Source of the DNA: an uncultured Flavihumibacter sp.
Lineage (GTDB): Bacteria; Bacteroidota; Bacteroidia; Chitinophagales; Chitinophagaceae
DNA: 41,461 bases
Direction: 5' to 3'
Assembly (NCBI GenBank): GCA_946482545.1
Contig: CAMLRX010000031.1
Coordinates: 1 to 41,461 of the forward strand
Shown: one piece after another, positions 15,495 through 23,742 of the stretch
Layout: each line of letters begins with the position of its first letter
How positions within the stretch are numbered: position 1 is the first letter of the stretch
Notes under the pieces: model-generated
The model's input: the letters and a program-made list of their open reading frames with translations, nothing else
Database searches by the model: none
What the model was told of the DNA's origin: nothing
Made by a program: the position numbers and the translations under genes

Positions 15495-15502
15495 TACCTT
15501 TA
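15495..15502 (+). promoter_or_regulatory. Likely -7 box of the P-type ATPase gene
   Basis: TACCTTTA is one mismatch from TAnnTTTG and lies 23 bases before the ATG at 15525. No clear -33 element. Confidence 0.35.
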
Positions 15503-15524
15503 AAATCCCATTCAATGCCACACT

Positions 15525-18029
15525 ATGCCGGATACCACCAACCAAATTATAACAGGACTATCCAGCCAGGCTGTAGAGAAAATCAGGACGCAGCATGGTT
15601 CTAATAAAATCGTACACAAAAAAAGACCGGCCTTCCTCTCCCTGTTGCTTGAGCTTGCAAGTGAACCGATGATCCTGTTGCTCCTCGCCGCCGCATCTCT
15701 TTATTTTATCAGTGGTATGCGGCAGGAAGCTTTCTTTATGGCGGGTTCCATCCTGTTTGTGGCGGGCATTTCCATTTACCAGAACAGGCGCAGTGGTAAC
15801 GCGCTTAAAAAACTGAATGCACTTACCGCCCCGAACAGCACCGTAATAAGAGATGGAAAAGAAATCAGTATCCACACCGATGAAATTGTGCTGGGCGATA
15901 TGGTTGTGGTATCGGAAGGAGAACTGATTCCGGCGGATGGGCGTATTATACAATCCAATGATTTTTCGGTGAACGAATCCATGCTTACCGGAGAAGCCAT
16001 GGTGGTATCGAAATCTTCAGGCCCAGCACAAAACGAGGTGTACCGCGGCACTATTGCCACAGGAGGAAGGGCGGTATTTGAAGCCACGGCCATCGGGAAC
16101 GCCACACGTATGGGAGCCATCGGCAAACAGTTGCAGGAAATGCAGCAGGTGAAATCACCCCTTGAAATACAGATCGCGCATTTCGTGAAAGGTATGGTGA
16201 TCGCAGGGGCAGCTGTTTTCCTGCTGGTATGGGCCATTCACTTTTTTCAAACGCGCGACTTATTGGATAGTCTGCTGCAGGCGCTCACCCTGGCAATGAG
16301 TATTTTACCGGAGGAAATTCCCGTTGCTTTTGCCAGTTTTATGGCGCTGGGCGCGTGGCGGCTGATGAAACTGGGGGTGATCGTAAAAGAAACCAAAACA
16401 GTGGAAACACTTGGTGGGGCAACGGTGATTTGTGTAGACAAAACCGGTACCATTACAGAAAACAGGATGGAACTGGCCAGCGTTTTTACGGTGAATAATT
16501 TTGAATCCGATCCGCTTTCCGCAGACGGGAAAGCGCTTATTGAAACGGCCATGTGGGCCAGCGAACCCGTCCCGTTCGATCCCATGGAAATAGCGCTCCA
16601 TCATGCTTTTGGCGACAATGAAGTGAAGAAACGATTCAGCATGGTGCACGAATACCCGCTCTCCGGCAAGCCTCCCATGATGACGCATGTTTTTGAAGAC
16701 ATGGATGGAAACCGGGTCATCGCCGCAAAAGGCGCTGTAGAGGCTTTACTGGCCATCACTGTGTTAGATGAGGAAAAGCGGATAGCAATATCCGAAAAGG
16801 CTAAAGCATTCTCCGCGGAAGGATTACGGGTTCTCGCTGTCGCGAAATCCGATTGGAAAGGCAGCACTTTCCCGGAACAACAACAGGAACTTCCTTTTGA
16901 ACTGCTCGGACTGGTTGCTTTCTACGATCCGCCCAAAGCCAATATCGCCGAGGTACTGGAAGGTTTTTACAACGCTGGCATCGAAGTGAAAATAATTACG
17001 GGCGACAATGCGCTTACCACCACCGCCATCGCCAACCAGATCGGACTACGCATCAAAGGCGCTACCGTGAACGGCGACGAACTGATGCAATGGAGCGATG
17101 CGCAACTGGACAAAGAAGTAACCAACCGCCAGCTCTTCACCCGCATGTTTCCGGAAGCCAAACTCAGGATCATCAACGCGCTGAAGCGCAACCAGGAAGT
17201 AGTGGCCATGACCGGCGATGGTGTAAATGACGGCCCCGCACTTAAAGCGGCACATATCGGCATCGCCATGGGCAAAAAAGGAACGGAAGTAGCCAAAGAA
17301 GCCGCATCGCTGGTACTGGCGAACGACAACCTCGGCAATATGCTGGATGCCGTAGGCACAGGCAGAAGAATTTACATGAACCTTAAAAAGGCCATCCGTT
17401 ATATCATTTCCATCCATATCCCCATCATTCTTACGGTATTCATTCCCCTGTCGCTCGGTTGGCTGTACCCTAATATTTTCAACCCCGTACATGTTATTTT
17501 TTTCGAACTGATTATGGGACCCACCTGTTCCATCGTATATGAAAATGAACCCGCTGAACCCAACGCCATGCAGCGCCCGCCACATAAAATCAGTGCATCT
17601 TTCTTTAATATAAAAGAACTGTCCACAAGTATTGTTCAGGGCCTGATGATCACGTTGGGCATCCTGCTGGTATACCAGTTCGGTGTTCACTCCGGTGCGG
17701 GAGAAGGCGTTATCAGGGCAATGGTGTTCACAACGCTGATTGCCGCAAATGTAATGCTGACGCTGGCGAACAGGTCTTTCTACAATTCGGTTTTCACTAC
17801 GCTCCGGTATAAGAACAACCTTATTTTACCGGTTATTTCCGCAGCGGTATTGTTGTGGGGGATGGTGATGTTCATCCCCGCTTTCGCCGTTTTTTTCAAA
17901 TTCGTCCAACCTTCCGGCGGGCAACTCTGGTTGAGTGTTGGAACAGGTATAATTTCCGTGCTGTGGTATGAGCTGGTGAAAATATTTAAACGAAAACATC
18001 AACCGGTTCAAAAGACAGTTTCCTTTTGA
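15525..18029 (+). CDS. Cation-translocating P-type ATPase (P2-like, probably Ca2+/Mn2+)
   Basis: An 834-residue inner-membrane pump. It has an N-terminal cation ATPase domain, two helices (residues about 48-85), and an actuator domain with TGEA at 155-158. The fourth helix carries the PEEIP ion-site motif (262-266), and the phosphorylation site is DKTGT with D305. The hinge motif is TGDGVND (G564-D569). The C-terminus has about six more helices (MGPTCSIVYENEPAEPNAMQ). PEEIP instead of PEGLP, together with the short length compared with SERCA, fits a bacterial P2-type group annotated as calcium-transporting or general cation ATPase. The ion is not determined. A perfect 14-base inverted repeat overlaps its last codons. 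Confidence 0.88.
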   Translation: MPDTTNQIITGLSSQAVEKIRTQHGSNKIVHKKRPAFLSLLLELASEPMILLLLAAASLYFISGMRQEAFFMAGSILFVAGISIYQNRRSGNALKKLNALTAPNSTVIRDGKEISIHTDEIVLGDMVVVSEGELIPADGRIIQSNDFSVNESMLTGEAMVVSKSSGPAQNEVYRGTIATGGRAVFEATAIGNATRMGAIGKQLQEMQQVKSPLEIQIAHFVKGMVIAGAAVFLLVWAIHFFQTRDLLDSLLQALTLAMSILPEEIPVAFASFMALGAWRLMKLGVIVKETKTVETLGGATVICVDKTGTITENRMELASVFTVNNFESDPLSADGKALIETAMWASEPVPFDPMEIALHHAFGDNEVKKRFSMVHEYPLSGKPPMMTHVFEDMDGNRVIAAKGAVEALLAITVLDEEKRIAISEKAKAFSAEGLRVLAVAKSDWKGSTFPEQQQELPFELLGLVAFYDPPKANIAEVLEGFYNAGIEVKIITGDNALTTTAIANQIGLRIKGATVNGDELMQWSDAQLDKEVTNRQLFTRMFPEAKLRIINALKRNQEVVAMTGDGVNDGPALKAAHIGIAMGKKGTEVAKEAASLVLANDNLGNMLDAVGTGRRIYMNLKKAIRYIISIHIPIILTVFIPLSLGWLYPNIFNPVHVIFFELIMGPTCSIVYENEPAEPNAMQRPPHKISASFFNIKELSTSIVQGLMITLGILLVYQFGVHSGAGEGVIRAMVFTTLIAANVMLTLANRSFYNSVFTTLRYKNNLILPVISAAVLLWGMVMFIPAFAVFFKFVQPSGGQLWLSVGTGIISVLWYELVKIFKRKHQPVQKTVSF

Positions 18030-18036
18030 ACCGGTT
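18001..18036. repeat. Perfect 14-base-pair inverted repeat at convergent gene ends
   Basis: AACCGGTTCAAAAG (18001-18014) is exactly complementary to CTTTTGAACCGGTT (18023-18036), with eight bases in the loop. It overlaps the ATPase stop codon (18027-18029) and lies ten bases before the stop of the convergent minus-strand gene. No T-tract follows on either strand, so it may act as a bidirectional mRNA 3' stabiliser rather than a classical terminator. Confidence 0.7.
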
Positions 18037-18045
18037 GATAACGAC

Positions 18046-18318
18046 CTAAGGGCAGGAAGGGTAACATACGTCCGGCGCGTCAAAAGCACCCGGTATACTG
18101 ATAATTGTGGAAACATCAAGCGGACGTTCAATGCAGATACAGATGATGCGGTCCACCATTTGTAGCATATCCACAATTTCATAGACTTTTCCCGTAAGCC
18201 CGCTGTACCAGTACGCATGAAGCGTTGGAATGTAGTTGATGGATTCTATAAGCCCGTAACTGGTGGTATTGAACGGCAGCGGCTGATTGGTAACTGATAC
18301 AAAAAGGTCTACTTTCAT
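18046..18318 (-). CDS. Hypothetical 90-residue protein
   Basis: I chose ATG 18318 (MKVDLFVSVTNQPLPFNTTS); an upstream extension exists but has no support. The protein contains IESINYIPTLHAYWYSG and YEIVDMLQMVDRIICICIER, and ends with Cys-Tyr-Pro-Ser-Cys-Pro. There is no signal peptide or membrane helix. I do not recognise the family. It converges with the ATPase gene across the 14-base inverted repeat. Confidence 0.4.
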   Translation of the reverse strand: MKVDLFVSVTNQPLPFNTTSYGLIESINYIPTLHAYWYSGLTGKVYEIVDMLQMVDRIICICIERPLDVSTIISIPGAFDAPDVCYPSCP

Positions 18319-18543
18319 AATGAATAAGATAAGGTTAATAAATAAGACCGGATTCAGGGCCAGTCTTTTCTGACCATTAAATATATTCATTTGCGCAGGA
18401 ATCAGCAGCATCTTTTTAGAAGAAACTTGTCATGGAATGATTATTTACAGAAACGGGTAAATGTATTCTTCCGAAACCAGAAAGCCGCTAATTAACCCCC
18501 TACCTCCGCTAAATACTCCCACATTTATCCCCACGGCACGGCT

Positions 18544-18551
18544 TACCTTTG
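18544..18551 (+). promoter_or_regulatory. -7 box of the cydAB operon
   Basis: TACCTTTG matches TAnnTTTG exactly and lies 67 bases before the cydA ATG, implying a leader of about 60 bases. An ATTTAT segment about 20 bases upstream is a weak -33 candidate. Confidence 0.55.
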
Positions 18552-18617
18552 ACCTGCTGCCATCATCTCCGGATGTATTGCCCGTAGCATGATGGTGCCT
18601 GATAAAACGCTCCCGTC

Positions 18618-19961
18618 ATGAACGATTTCATCGCAGCACGCTCTCAGATGGCCCTGTCGCTGGGCTTCCATATTATATTTTCCTGTATCGGTATGGTGAT
18701 GCCCTTTTTTATGGCAGTATCCCACCTGTATTACCTGAGAACTGGAAAGCCGGTGTATAAGAACCTGACCAAAGCCTGGAGCAAGGGCGTGGCCATCTTC
18801 TTCGCGACGGGCGCCGTTTCCGGAACGGTGCTCTCCTTTGAACTGGGCTTGTTGTGGCCGGAATTCATGAAACATGCCGGACCCATTTTCGGGATGCCCT
18901 TTTCACTGGAAGGAACGGCGTTCTTCATTGAAGCCATTGCACTCGGTTTTTTCCTGTATGGCTGGAACCGTTTCAACAAATGGTTCCATTGGGCAACGGG
19001 AGTATTGGTGGGCGTGAGCGGACTGGTCTCGGGCATCCTGGTGGTGGCCGCGAACGCATGGATGAACAGTCCGGCAGGATTCGATTTTGTGAACGGGCAA
19101 TACCTCAATATTGACCCTATTGCCGCGATGTTCAACGATGCCTGGTTTTCGCAGGCCCTGCACATGTCGCTGGCTGCTTTTGCGGCAACCGGATTTGCGG
19201 TGGCGGGGATTCACGCGTTAATGATCCTCCGGAAGCGCAACGTGGAATTTCACAGCAAAGCCTTCCGCATCGCAGCCATCTTCGGAACGGTAGCGGCCAT
19301 CCTGCAACCTTTGAGCGGAGATATTTCAGCGAAAGATGTGGCCAAAAGACAACCCATCAAACTCGCAGCCATGGAAGCCCATTTTCATACGGAAAAGAAA
19401 GCGGCCTTTGTGATCGGTGGCATCCCGGATGAAAAAAATAAAAAGGTAAACCACGCCGTTAAAATTCCAGGTGTACTGAGTTTCCTGGCACACGGCGATT
19501 TTAATGCTGAAGTGAAAGGACTGGATGCTTTCCCGGAAAATGAGCATCCGCCCGTAGCCATTACCCATTATGCGTTCCAGGTGATGATTGGACTGGGAAT
19601 GCTGATGATGGGTCTTGCGCTGTTGTACTTCTTCGCGTTGTGGAAAAAGAAAAACTGGCTGTTCAGCCGGTGGCTGCTGCGGCTCTTCGTAATCGCAACA
19701 CCCATGGGCTTTATCGCCGTAGAAGCTGGCTGGACGGTGACCGAAGTAGGGCGACAACCCTGGATCATTTATGGTATTATGCGCACATCCGAAGCCGTTA
19801 CCCCCATGCCGGGTATCGTTTATTCCTTCTACATATTCACCGCCATGTACCTTTCCCTCTCCCTGATCGTGATCTATATGTTGTACAGGCAGATCAGGAT
19901 GGTGGGCACGTTGTACGATGTGCCTGAAAAAGATACCGAAACTCAAAACGAACCCGCATGA
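18618..19961 (+). CDS. cydA: Cytochrome bd ubiquinol/menaquinol oxidase subunit I
   Basis: A 447-residue inner-membrane protein with about nine helices. Heme-binding residues are visible: H18 (heme ligand, in ALSLGFHIIF), H182 (QALHMSLAAF), and E98 and E105 (SLEGTAFFIEA) of the proton path. The quinol-site region GWTVTEVGRQPWIIYG follows the Q-loop, and the overall length suggests the short Q-loop form. The enzyme oxidises quinol and reduces O2 to water with high affinity, supporting growth at low oxygen and resistance to stress. The ATG stop overlap with cydB (four bases) shows translational coupling. A TAnnTTTG box lies upstream. A Crp/Fnr-family gene follows the operon and may regulate it, though no FNR-box was seen before cydA. 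Confidence 0.96.
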   Translation: MNDFIAARSQMALSLGFHIIFSCIGMVMPFFMAVSHLYYLRTGKPVYKNLTKAWSKGVAIFFATGAVSGTVLSFELGLLWPEFMKHAGPIFGMPFSLEGTAFFIEAIALGFFLYGWNRFNKWFHWATGVLVGVSGLVSGILVVAANAWMNSPAGFDFVNGQYLNIDPIAAMFNDAWFSQALHMSLAAFAATGFAVAGIHALMILRKRNVEFHSKAFRIAAIFGTVAAILQPLSGDISAKDVAKRQPIKLAAMEAHFHTEKKAAFVIGGIPDEKNKKVNHAVKIPGVLSFLAHGDFNAEVKGLDAFPENEHPPVAITHYAFQVMIGLGMLMMGLALLYFFALWKKKNWLFSRWLLRLFVIATPMGFIAVEAGWTVTEVGRQPWIIYGIMRTSEAVTPMPGIVYSFYIFTAMYLSLSLIVIYMLYRQIRMVGTLYDVPEKDTETQNEPA

Positions 19962-20962
19962 TTTACGTAGTCATCACTTTTCTGTGGGCATCGATATTGT
20001 TGTACCTCCTGATGGGCGGCGCCGATTTTGGCGCGGGCATACTTGAACTGTTCACCTCCCGGAAGAACCGCAGGAAAACCAGGAAAACACTTTACCAGGC
20101 TATCGGCCCCATCTGGGAAGCGAACCACATGTGGCTCATCATCGCGATCGTGATCCTTTTCGTGGGCTTCCCGGGTATCTATGCTACCATGTCGGTATAC
20201 CTCCACATACCCCTAACGGTGATGCTTATCGGCATTATCGCGCGGGGAACAGCGTTCACCTTCCGCCATTACGACGCGGTGGTAGATGAAATGCAGTATG
20301 TGTACAACAAGATATTCGTGTATTCCAGCTTCATTACACCCCTGTTTCTCGGCATCATCGCCGCCAGTGCGGTATCCGGACAAATAAATACCAACGCAAC
20401 CTCGTTCGCAGACGCGTATATTTTCAGTTGGCTGAACCTGTTTTCGGTAGCTGTTGGCTTTTTCACGACCTCCATCTGCGCCTACCTGGCCGCCATTTAC
20501 CTGATCGGGGAAACCAAACTGGTGCCGGAGGAAAGGCAAAGGTTCATTGTAAAAGCGCGCAGCGCCAACATCGCTGCATTGGTAAGTGGCGTACTCGTTT
20601 TTATCGCCGCTGAAATCGAAGAAGTTCCGGTGAAAGACTGGGTATTCGGCAACCTTCCGGGCATCCTCGCCATCGCATTGGCTACCGCTTCACTGATCCT
20701 GATGTGGTACCTCATCAACAAAGGAAGAAGTGTCGTGATCCGTGTATTGGCGGGCTTTCAGGTGGCTATGATCCTCTTCGCCACCACCAATATTCATTAC
20801 CCGAATATCGTGGTACTCGACAATGGATATCTATCCCTGATCGAACACCAGGGACACGATAAAACAATTCAGGCGCTGGGATGGGCATTGTTACTGGGCA
20901 GCATCTTCATTCTTCCCGCCCTGTTCTACCTGATCTATTCTTTCAAAAGAAAGAAAGCATAA
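19958..20962 (+). CDS. cydB: Cytochrome bd oxidase subunit II
   Basis: A 334-residue inner-membrane protein with about eight helices. The start overlaps the cydA stop by four bases. Characteristic features are FLWASILLYLLMGGADFGAG at the N-terminus, then GPIWEANHMWLI (E and W of the family signature) and GTAFTFRHYD. CydB pairs with CydA in the oxidase and stabilises the hemes. No cydX-like small ORF is seen immediately downstream, and the cydDC exporter is not in this window. The gene ends 49 bases before the Crp/Fnr-family gene, which has its own -7 box. Confidence 0.96.
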   Translation: MIYVVITFLWASILLYLLMGGADFGAGILELFTSRKNRRKTRKTLYQAIGPIWEANHMWLIIAIVILFVGFPGIYATMSVYLHIPLTVMLIGIIARGTAFTFRHYDAVVDEMQYVYNKIFVYSSFITPLFLGIIAASAVSGQINTNATSFADAYIFSWLNLFSVAVGFFTTSICAYLAAIYLIGETKLVPEERQRFIVKARSANIAALVSGVLVFIAAEIEEVPVKDWVFGNLPGILAIALATASLILMWYLINKGRSVVIRVLAGFQVAMILFATTNIHYPNIVVLDNGYLSLIEHQGHDKTIQALGWALLLGSIFILPALFYLIYSFKRKKA

Positions 20963-20975
20963 ACCAGGGTTTTCA

Positions 20976-20983
20976 TAGATTTG
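20976..20983 (+). promoter_or_regulatory. -7 box of the Crp/Fnr-family gene
   Basis: TAGATTTG matches TAnnTTTG exactly, 29 bases before the ATG at 21012. A ribosome site (AAAGGAAGAA) follows. Confidence 0.55.
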
Positions 20984-21011
20984 AAGCTATTTTTAAAGGA
21001 AGAAAAACGGT

Positions 21012-21593
21012 ATGATGTTCAGCGCAATCAACAGTAGTGTTTCAAAATATGTTTCTTTTACAGAAGAGGAGATCAATACTTTCGATGAAGCGCTTCAGTT
21101 GAAGACCGTTCCAAAAAAAACTTTTCTCCTCCAGGAAGGAGAAATCTGCCGGTTCGAGGCTTTCATCAACAAGGGATGTATCCGCACTTATTACCTGGAT
21201 GAAAAAGGCGCGGAAGTAACCCTTCAGTTCGCGGTAGAACACTGGTGGGTAAGCGATATCGCCAGTTTTCATGAACAAAAACCTTCGCGCATGTTCATTG
21301 AAACGCTGGAAGACTGTGAACTGCTGATGCTGAACCCTGAATCGAAAGAAGTCTTATTGCGGAAAGCACCCTGTTTCGAAAGGATGTTCAGGCTGCTCGT
21401 GCAACGCAATTTATCCCGGTTGCAGGAACGTATTTTCCATACCATTTCCATGAACGCCACCGAAAAATACCTTGATTTTCTGGCGCATTATCCCGAAATC
21501 CCCAACCGCGTTCCCCAGCATTATATCGCTTCCTACCTGGGCTTCTCCCCGGAGTTCCTGAGTAAGGTGCGCACAAAACTCTCGAAGAAATGA
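21012..21593 (+). CDS. Crp/Fnr-family transcriptional regulator
   Basis: A 193-residue cytoplasmic regulator. Residues about 25-115 are a cNMP-binding beta-roll (LKTVPKKTFLLQEGEICRFE, GCIRTYYLDEKGAEVTLQFA, VSDIASF). A long helix and a C-terminal helix-turn-helix (VPQHYIASYLGFSPEFLSKV) follow. It lacks the N-terminal cysteine pattern of oxygen-sensing FNR, so ligand and signal are unknown. The start at 21012 precedes a second ATG at 21015, and the ribosome site favours 21012. It sits between cydAB and a pirin gene, and just after its stop there is a 14-base FNR-type palindrome. It may control the pirin gene and possibly the oxidase. Confidence 0.88.
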   Translation: MMFSAINSSVSKYVSFTEEEINTFDEALQLKTVPKKTFLLQEGEICRFEAFINKGCIRTYYLDEKGAEVTLQFAVEHWWVSDIASFHEQKPSRMFIETLEDCELLMLNPESKEVLLRKAPCFERMFRLLVQRNLSRLQERIFHTISMNATEKYLDFLAHYPEIPNRVPQHYIASYLGFSPEFLSKVRTKLSKK

Positions 21594-21597
21594 TTTC

Positions 21598-21611
21598 TTG
21601 AACTAGTTCAA
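21598..21611. promoter_or_regulatory. FNR/CRP-type palindrome between the regulator and pirin genes
   Basis: TTGAACTAGTTCAA is a perfect 14-base palindrome with the geometry of the FNR box (TTGAT-N4-ATCAA) and only the fifth base of each half-site changed. It starts five bases after the regulator's stop codon and lies 48 bases before the pirin ATG (21660), a normal place for an activator or repressor site. Confidence 0.55.
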
Positions 21612-21659
21612 TGGACAGGTGTTGTGTAAGGGTGAAATTTGCTGTATAAATTGAAAATT

Positions 21660-22400
21660 ATGACAACCACTAACACAACAACAAACGCCATCGTTCATAA
21701 AGCCAATACCCGCGGACATGCCAACCACGGCTGGCTGGAGAGCTACCACACTTTCAGTTTCGCCGGTTATTACAACCCTGAACGCGTGCATTTCGGTGTG
21801 TTGCGGGTTTTGAATGACGACCGCGTGGATGCTGCCATGGGCTTTGGCAAACACCCCCACGATAACATGGAAATCATCTCCATTCCCCTGGAAGGTGACC
21901 TGGAACACAAAGACAGCATGGGCAACAGCACCGTGATTAAAAACGGAGACATACAGGTGATGAGCGCCGGAACAGGTATATTCCACAGCGAATACAACAA
22001 GAACCCCGACCAGCCGGTAAAATTCCTGCAAATATGGGTGTTCCCCAATAAAAAGAATGTGCAGCCCCGCTACGACCAGGTTACCCTGAACGTAAACGAC
22101 CGCCACAATAAATTGCAACAGGTGCTTTCCCCCAACGCCGAAGATGAAGGCGTATGGATTCACCAGGATGCCTGGTTCCACATGGGCCGCTTCGACAAAG
22201 ATGTGGCCACCACGTATACCGTTAAGAAAGCAGGCAACGGCGTTTACGCCTTCATCCTGAAAGGTGATTTCACCATCAACGGATACGAATTGAATCAACG
22301 GGACGGACTCGGTATCTGGGACGTAGACCAGTTAGACATCAAAGCCAACTCCGAAGATGCGGAAATACTCCTGATGGATGTGCCCATGGAAGTAGCTTAA
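21660..22400 (+). CDS. Pirin family protein (YhhW/quercetinase-like bicupin)
   Basis: A 246-residue cytoplasmic protein; I chose ATG 21660 over the upstream TTG at 21639. The N-terminal cupin contains FGKHPHDNMEIISIPLEGDL, with His and Glu metal ligands (H-x-H-x-n-E). MSAGTGIFHSEYN is the second pirin signature with its His and Glu. The C-terminal cupin is degenerate (GVYAFILKGDFTINGYEL). Bacterial pirins of this type bind iron or another metal, and some oxidise quercetin-like flavonoids, while others are redox sensors. An FNR-type palindrome lies in the promoter region. The next gene starts 12 bases later. Confidence 0.9.
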   Translation: MTTTNTTTNAIVHKANTRGHANHGWLESYHTFSFAGYYNPERVHFGVLRVLNDDRVDAAMGFGKHPHDNMEIISIPLEGDLEHKDSMGNSTVIKNGDIQVMSAGTGIFHSEYNKNPDQPVKFLQIWVFPNKKNVQPRYDQVTLNVNDRHNKLQQVLSPNAEDEGVWIHQDAWFHMGRFDKDVATTYTVKKAGNGVYAFILKGDFTINGYELNQRDGLGIWDVDQLDIKANSEDAEILLMDVPMEVA

Positions 22401-22412
22401 CGAACAACAACT

Positions 22413-22745
22413 ATGGAAAATCTGACTATTCTTTACGTGGGTATGCACCCTGAAATAAGGGAGACCGTTGTAAGGATCATTAACGGGAACGGGCGCTGGC
22501 GCGGAATCGGAGCCGGAAGTACGGAGGAAGCCATGCGCCTGTTCCTTTTTGAAAAAGTAGATGTGCTGCTGCTGGGTTGCGGGATAGATCCCGAATCGGA
22601 AGCCTGTCTCCGTAAGGATATGCTGGCACTTTCACCATCACTTGTCATCATCCAGCATTATGGCGGTGGAAGTGGATTACTGCTGGCTGAGATTTCGATG
22701 GCAGTGGAAAAACACCATCCGAAAACGCTTAACCCTTCGCTTTAG
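22413..22745 (+). CDS. Degenerate response-regulator receiver-like protein
   Basis: A 110-residue protein starting 12 bases after the pirin gene. It has the alternating strand-helix pattern of a CheY-like receiver: LTILYVGMHPEIRETVVRII, GSTEEAMRLFLFEKVDVLLL, LSPSLVIIQHY. The acidic pair is missing at the N-terminus (YVGMHP). The expected phospho-acceptor after VDVLLL is G55 rather than Asp. So it is probably a pseudo-receiver or a reduced related fold with a protein-binding role. The pairing with pirin suggests a shared function. Its last 17 bases overlap the end of the convergent Gfo/Idh gene. Confidence 0.55.
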   Translation: MENLTILYVGMHPEIRETVVRIINGNGRWRGIGAGSTEEAMRLFLFEKVDVLLLGCGIDPESEACLRKDMLALSPSLVIIQHYGGGSGLLLAEISMAVEKHHPKTLNPSL

Positions 22746-23742
22746 CGTACACTTCTTTCAGCGACACTGATTTCCCGTTTCTTTTTTTACTGAGGTCGGC
22801 AGCCGACATGAACGCGTATAGCTCCAATGTTTCCGCGGAAGCAACCGGAGCTATGCCCGTTTCAAAAAACTGAATGATCCGTTGTAACAACTGTTCATAC
22901 CCCGTGAATTTCCCCAGGTGCAGTACGCCTTTTTCTCCATGTACCGTACCGCCAAATTCCTGCGCTCCTGTACGTGTTCCTCTGAACACCCCTATCCTGC
23001 CGTCTTCCCAGGTACCGGTAACGATGTCTGTTCCGTTGCTGGAAATCCGTTTCACCGAACGGCAACCCGTTCCCATAATGGTGAACAACATTTCCACCCC
23101 ATGAATACCATACCAATACAAATCCGGGTGTGAAGGTTCTCTCATGGCCGGACTGAATACATCGGCTCCCGTTACTTTACCGATAGCACCGGAATGCACC
23201 TGTTCCATTCCGTCAATAAAACGGAGAGAGGAAGAAGAAAATAACGGTACCCGGAATTGTTCTGCTAATTTATATATAGTTGACACGCTTTTGAAATCTG
23301 CGGCAACCGGCTTATCGATGAACAACGGTTTCCCGGCTTCTATTACCAGTTTCGCCTGCTCAAGGTGCAGCCTACCATCATTCGTTTCCAATAAAACACC
23401 ATCCACTTCCGCCAATAATTCAGGGATTGATGCCGCGATCTTTACTCCGTGTGCCTCCACTTCTTTTGTATAACCTTCAATGCGGGAGAAACTGCTTTGG
23501 ATGGTTCGGCTACCGAAAGGATAGGCTGAAACAATTTTATAGCCGTTATAATCTGACACATCTTTTGCGCCATTCAGCGCTTTAGTAAAAGCGACACTAT
23601 GAGAAGTATCCAACCCAATAATGCCAAGTTTTTTACCGGAAGAATTTCCCGGGAAAACACTGTGTAACGCGGGAGCTATACACCAGCCCGCGCCTGCAAT
23701 GGCTACATTGGAAAGGAACATTCGTCGTTGCATGGCCTTCAT
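22729..23742 (-). CDS. Gfo/Idh/MocA family oxidoreductase with Tat-like signal
   Basis: A 337-residue protein, the last gene of the eleven-gene operon. The N-terminus has a twin-arginine stretch (MQRRMFLSNVAIAGAGW), so it is probably exported folded to the periplasm by Tat. The Rossmann part begins KLGIIGLDTSHSVAF, an atypical form of the usual glycine-rich loop. FIDKPVAAD corresponds to the family EKP motif, whose Lys takes part in catalysis. The family oxidises or epimerises sugar derivatives with NAD(P)(H). Its start abuts the stop of the M20 gene. It runs 17 bases into the convergent receiver-like gene, and no terminator is visible. Confidence 0.8.
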   Translation of the reverse strand: MKAMQRRMFLSNVAIAGAGWCIAPALHSVFPGNSSGKKLGIIGLDTSHSVAFTKALNGAKDVSDYNGYKIVSAYPFGSRTIQSSFSRIEGYTKEVEAHGVKIAASIPELLAEVDGVLLETNDGRLHLEQAKLVIEAGKPLFIDKPVAADFKSVSTIYKLAEQFRVPLFSSSSLRFIDGMEQVHSGAIGKVTGADVFSPAMREPSHPDLYWYGIHGVEMLFTIMGTGCRSVKRISSNGTDIVTGTWEDGRIGVFRGTRTGAQEFGGTVHGEKGVLHLGKFTGYEQLLQRIIQFFETGIAPVASAETLELYAFMSAADLSKKRNGKSVSLKEVYAKAKG

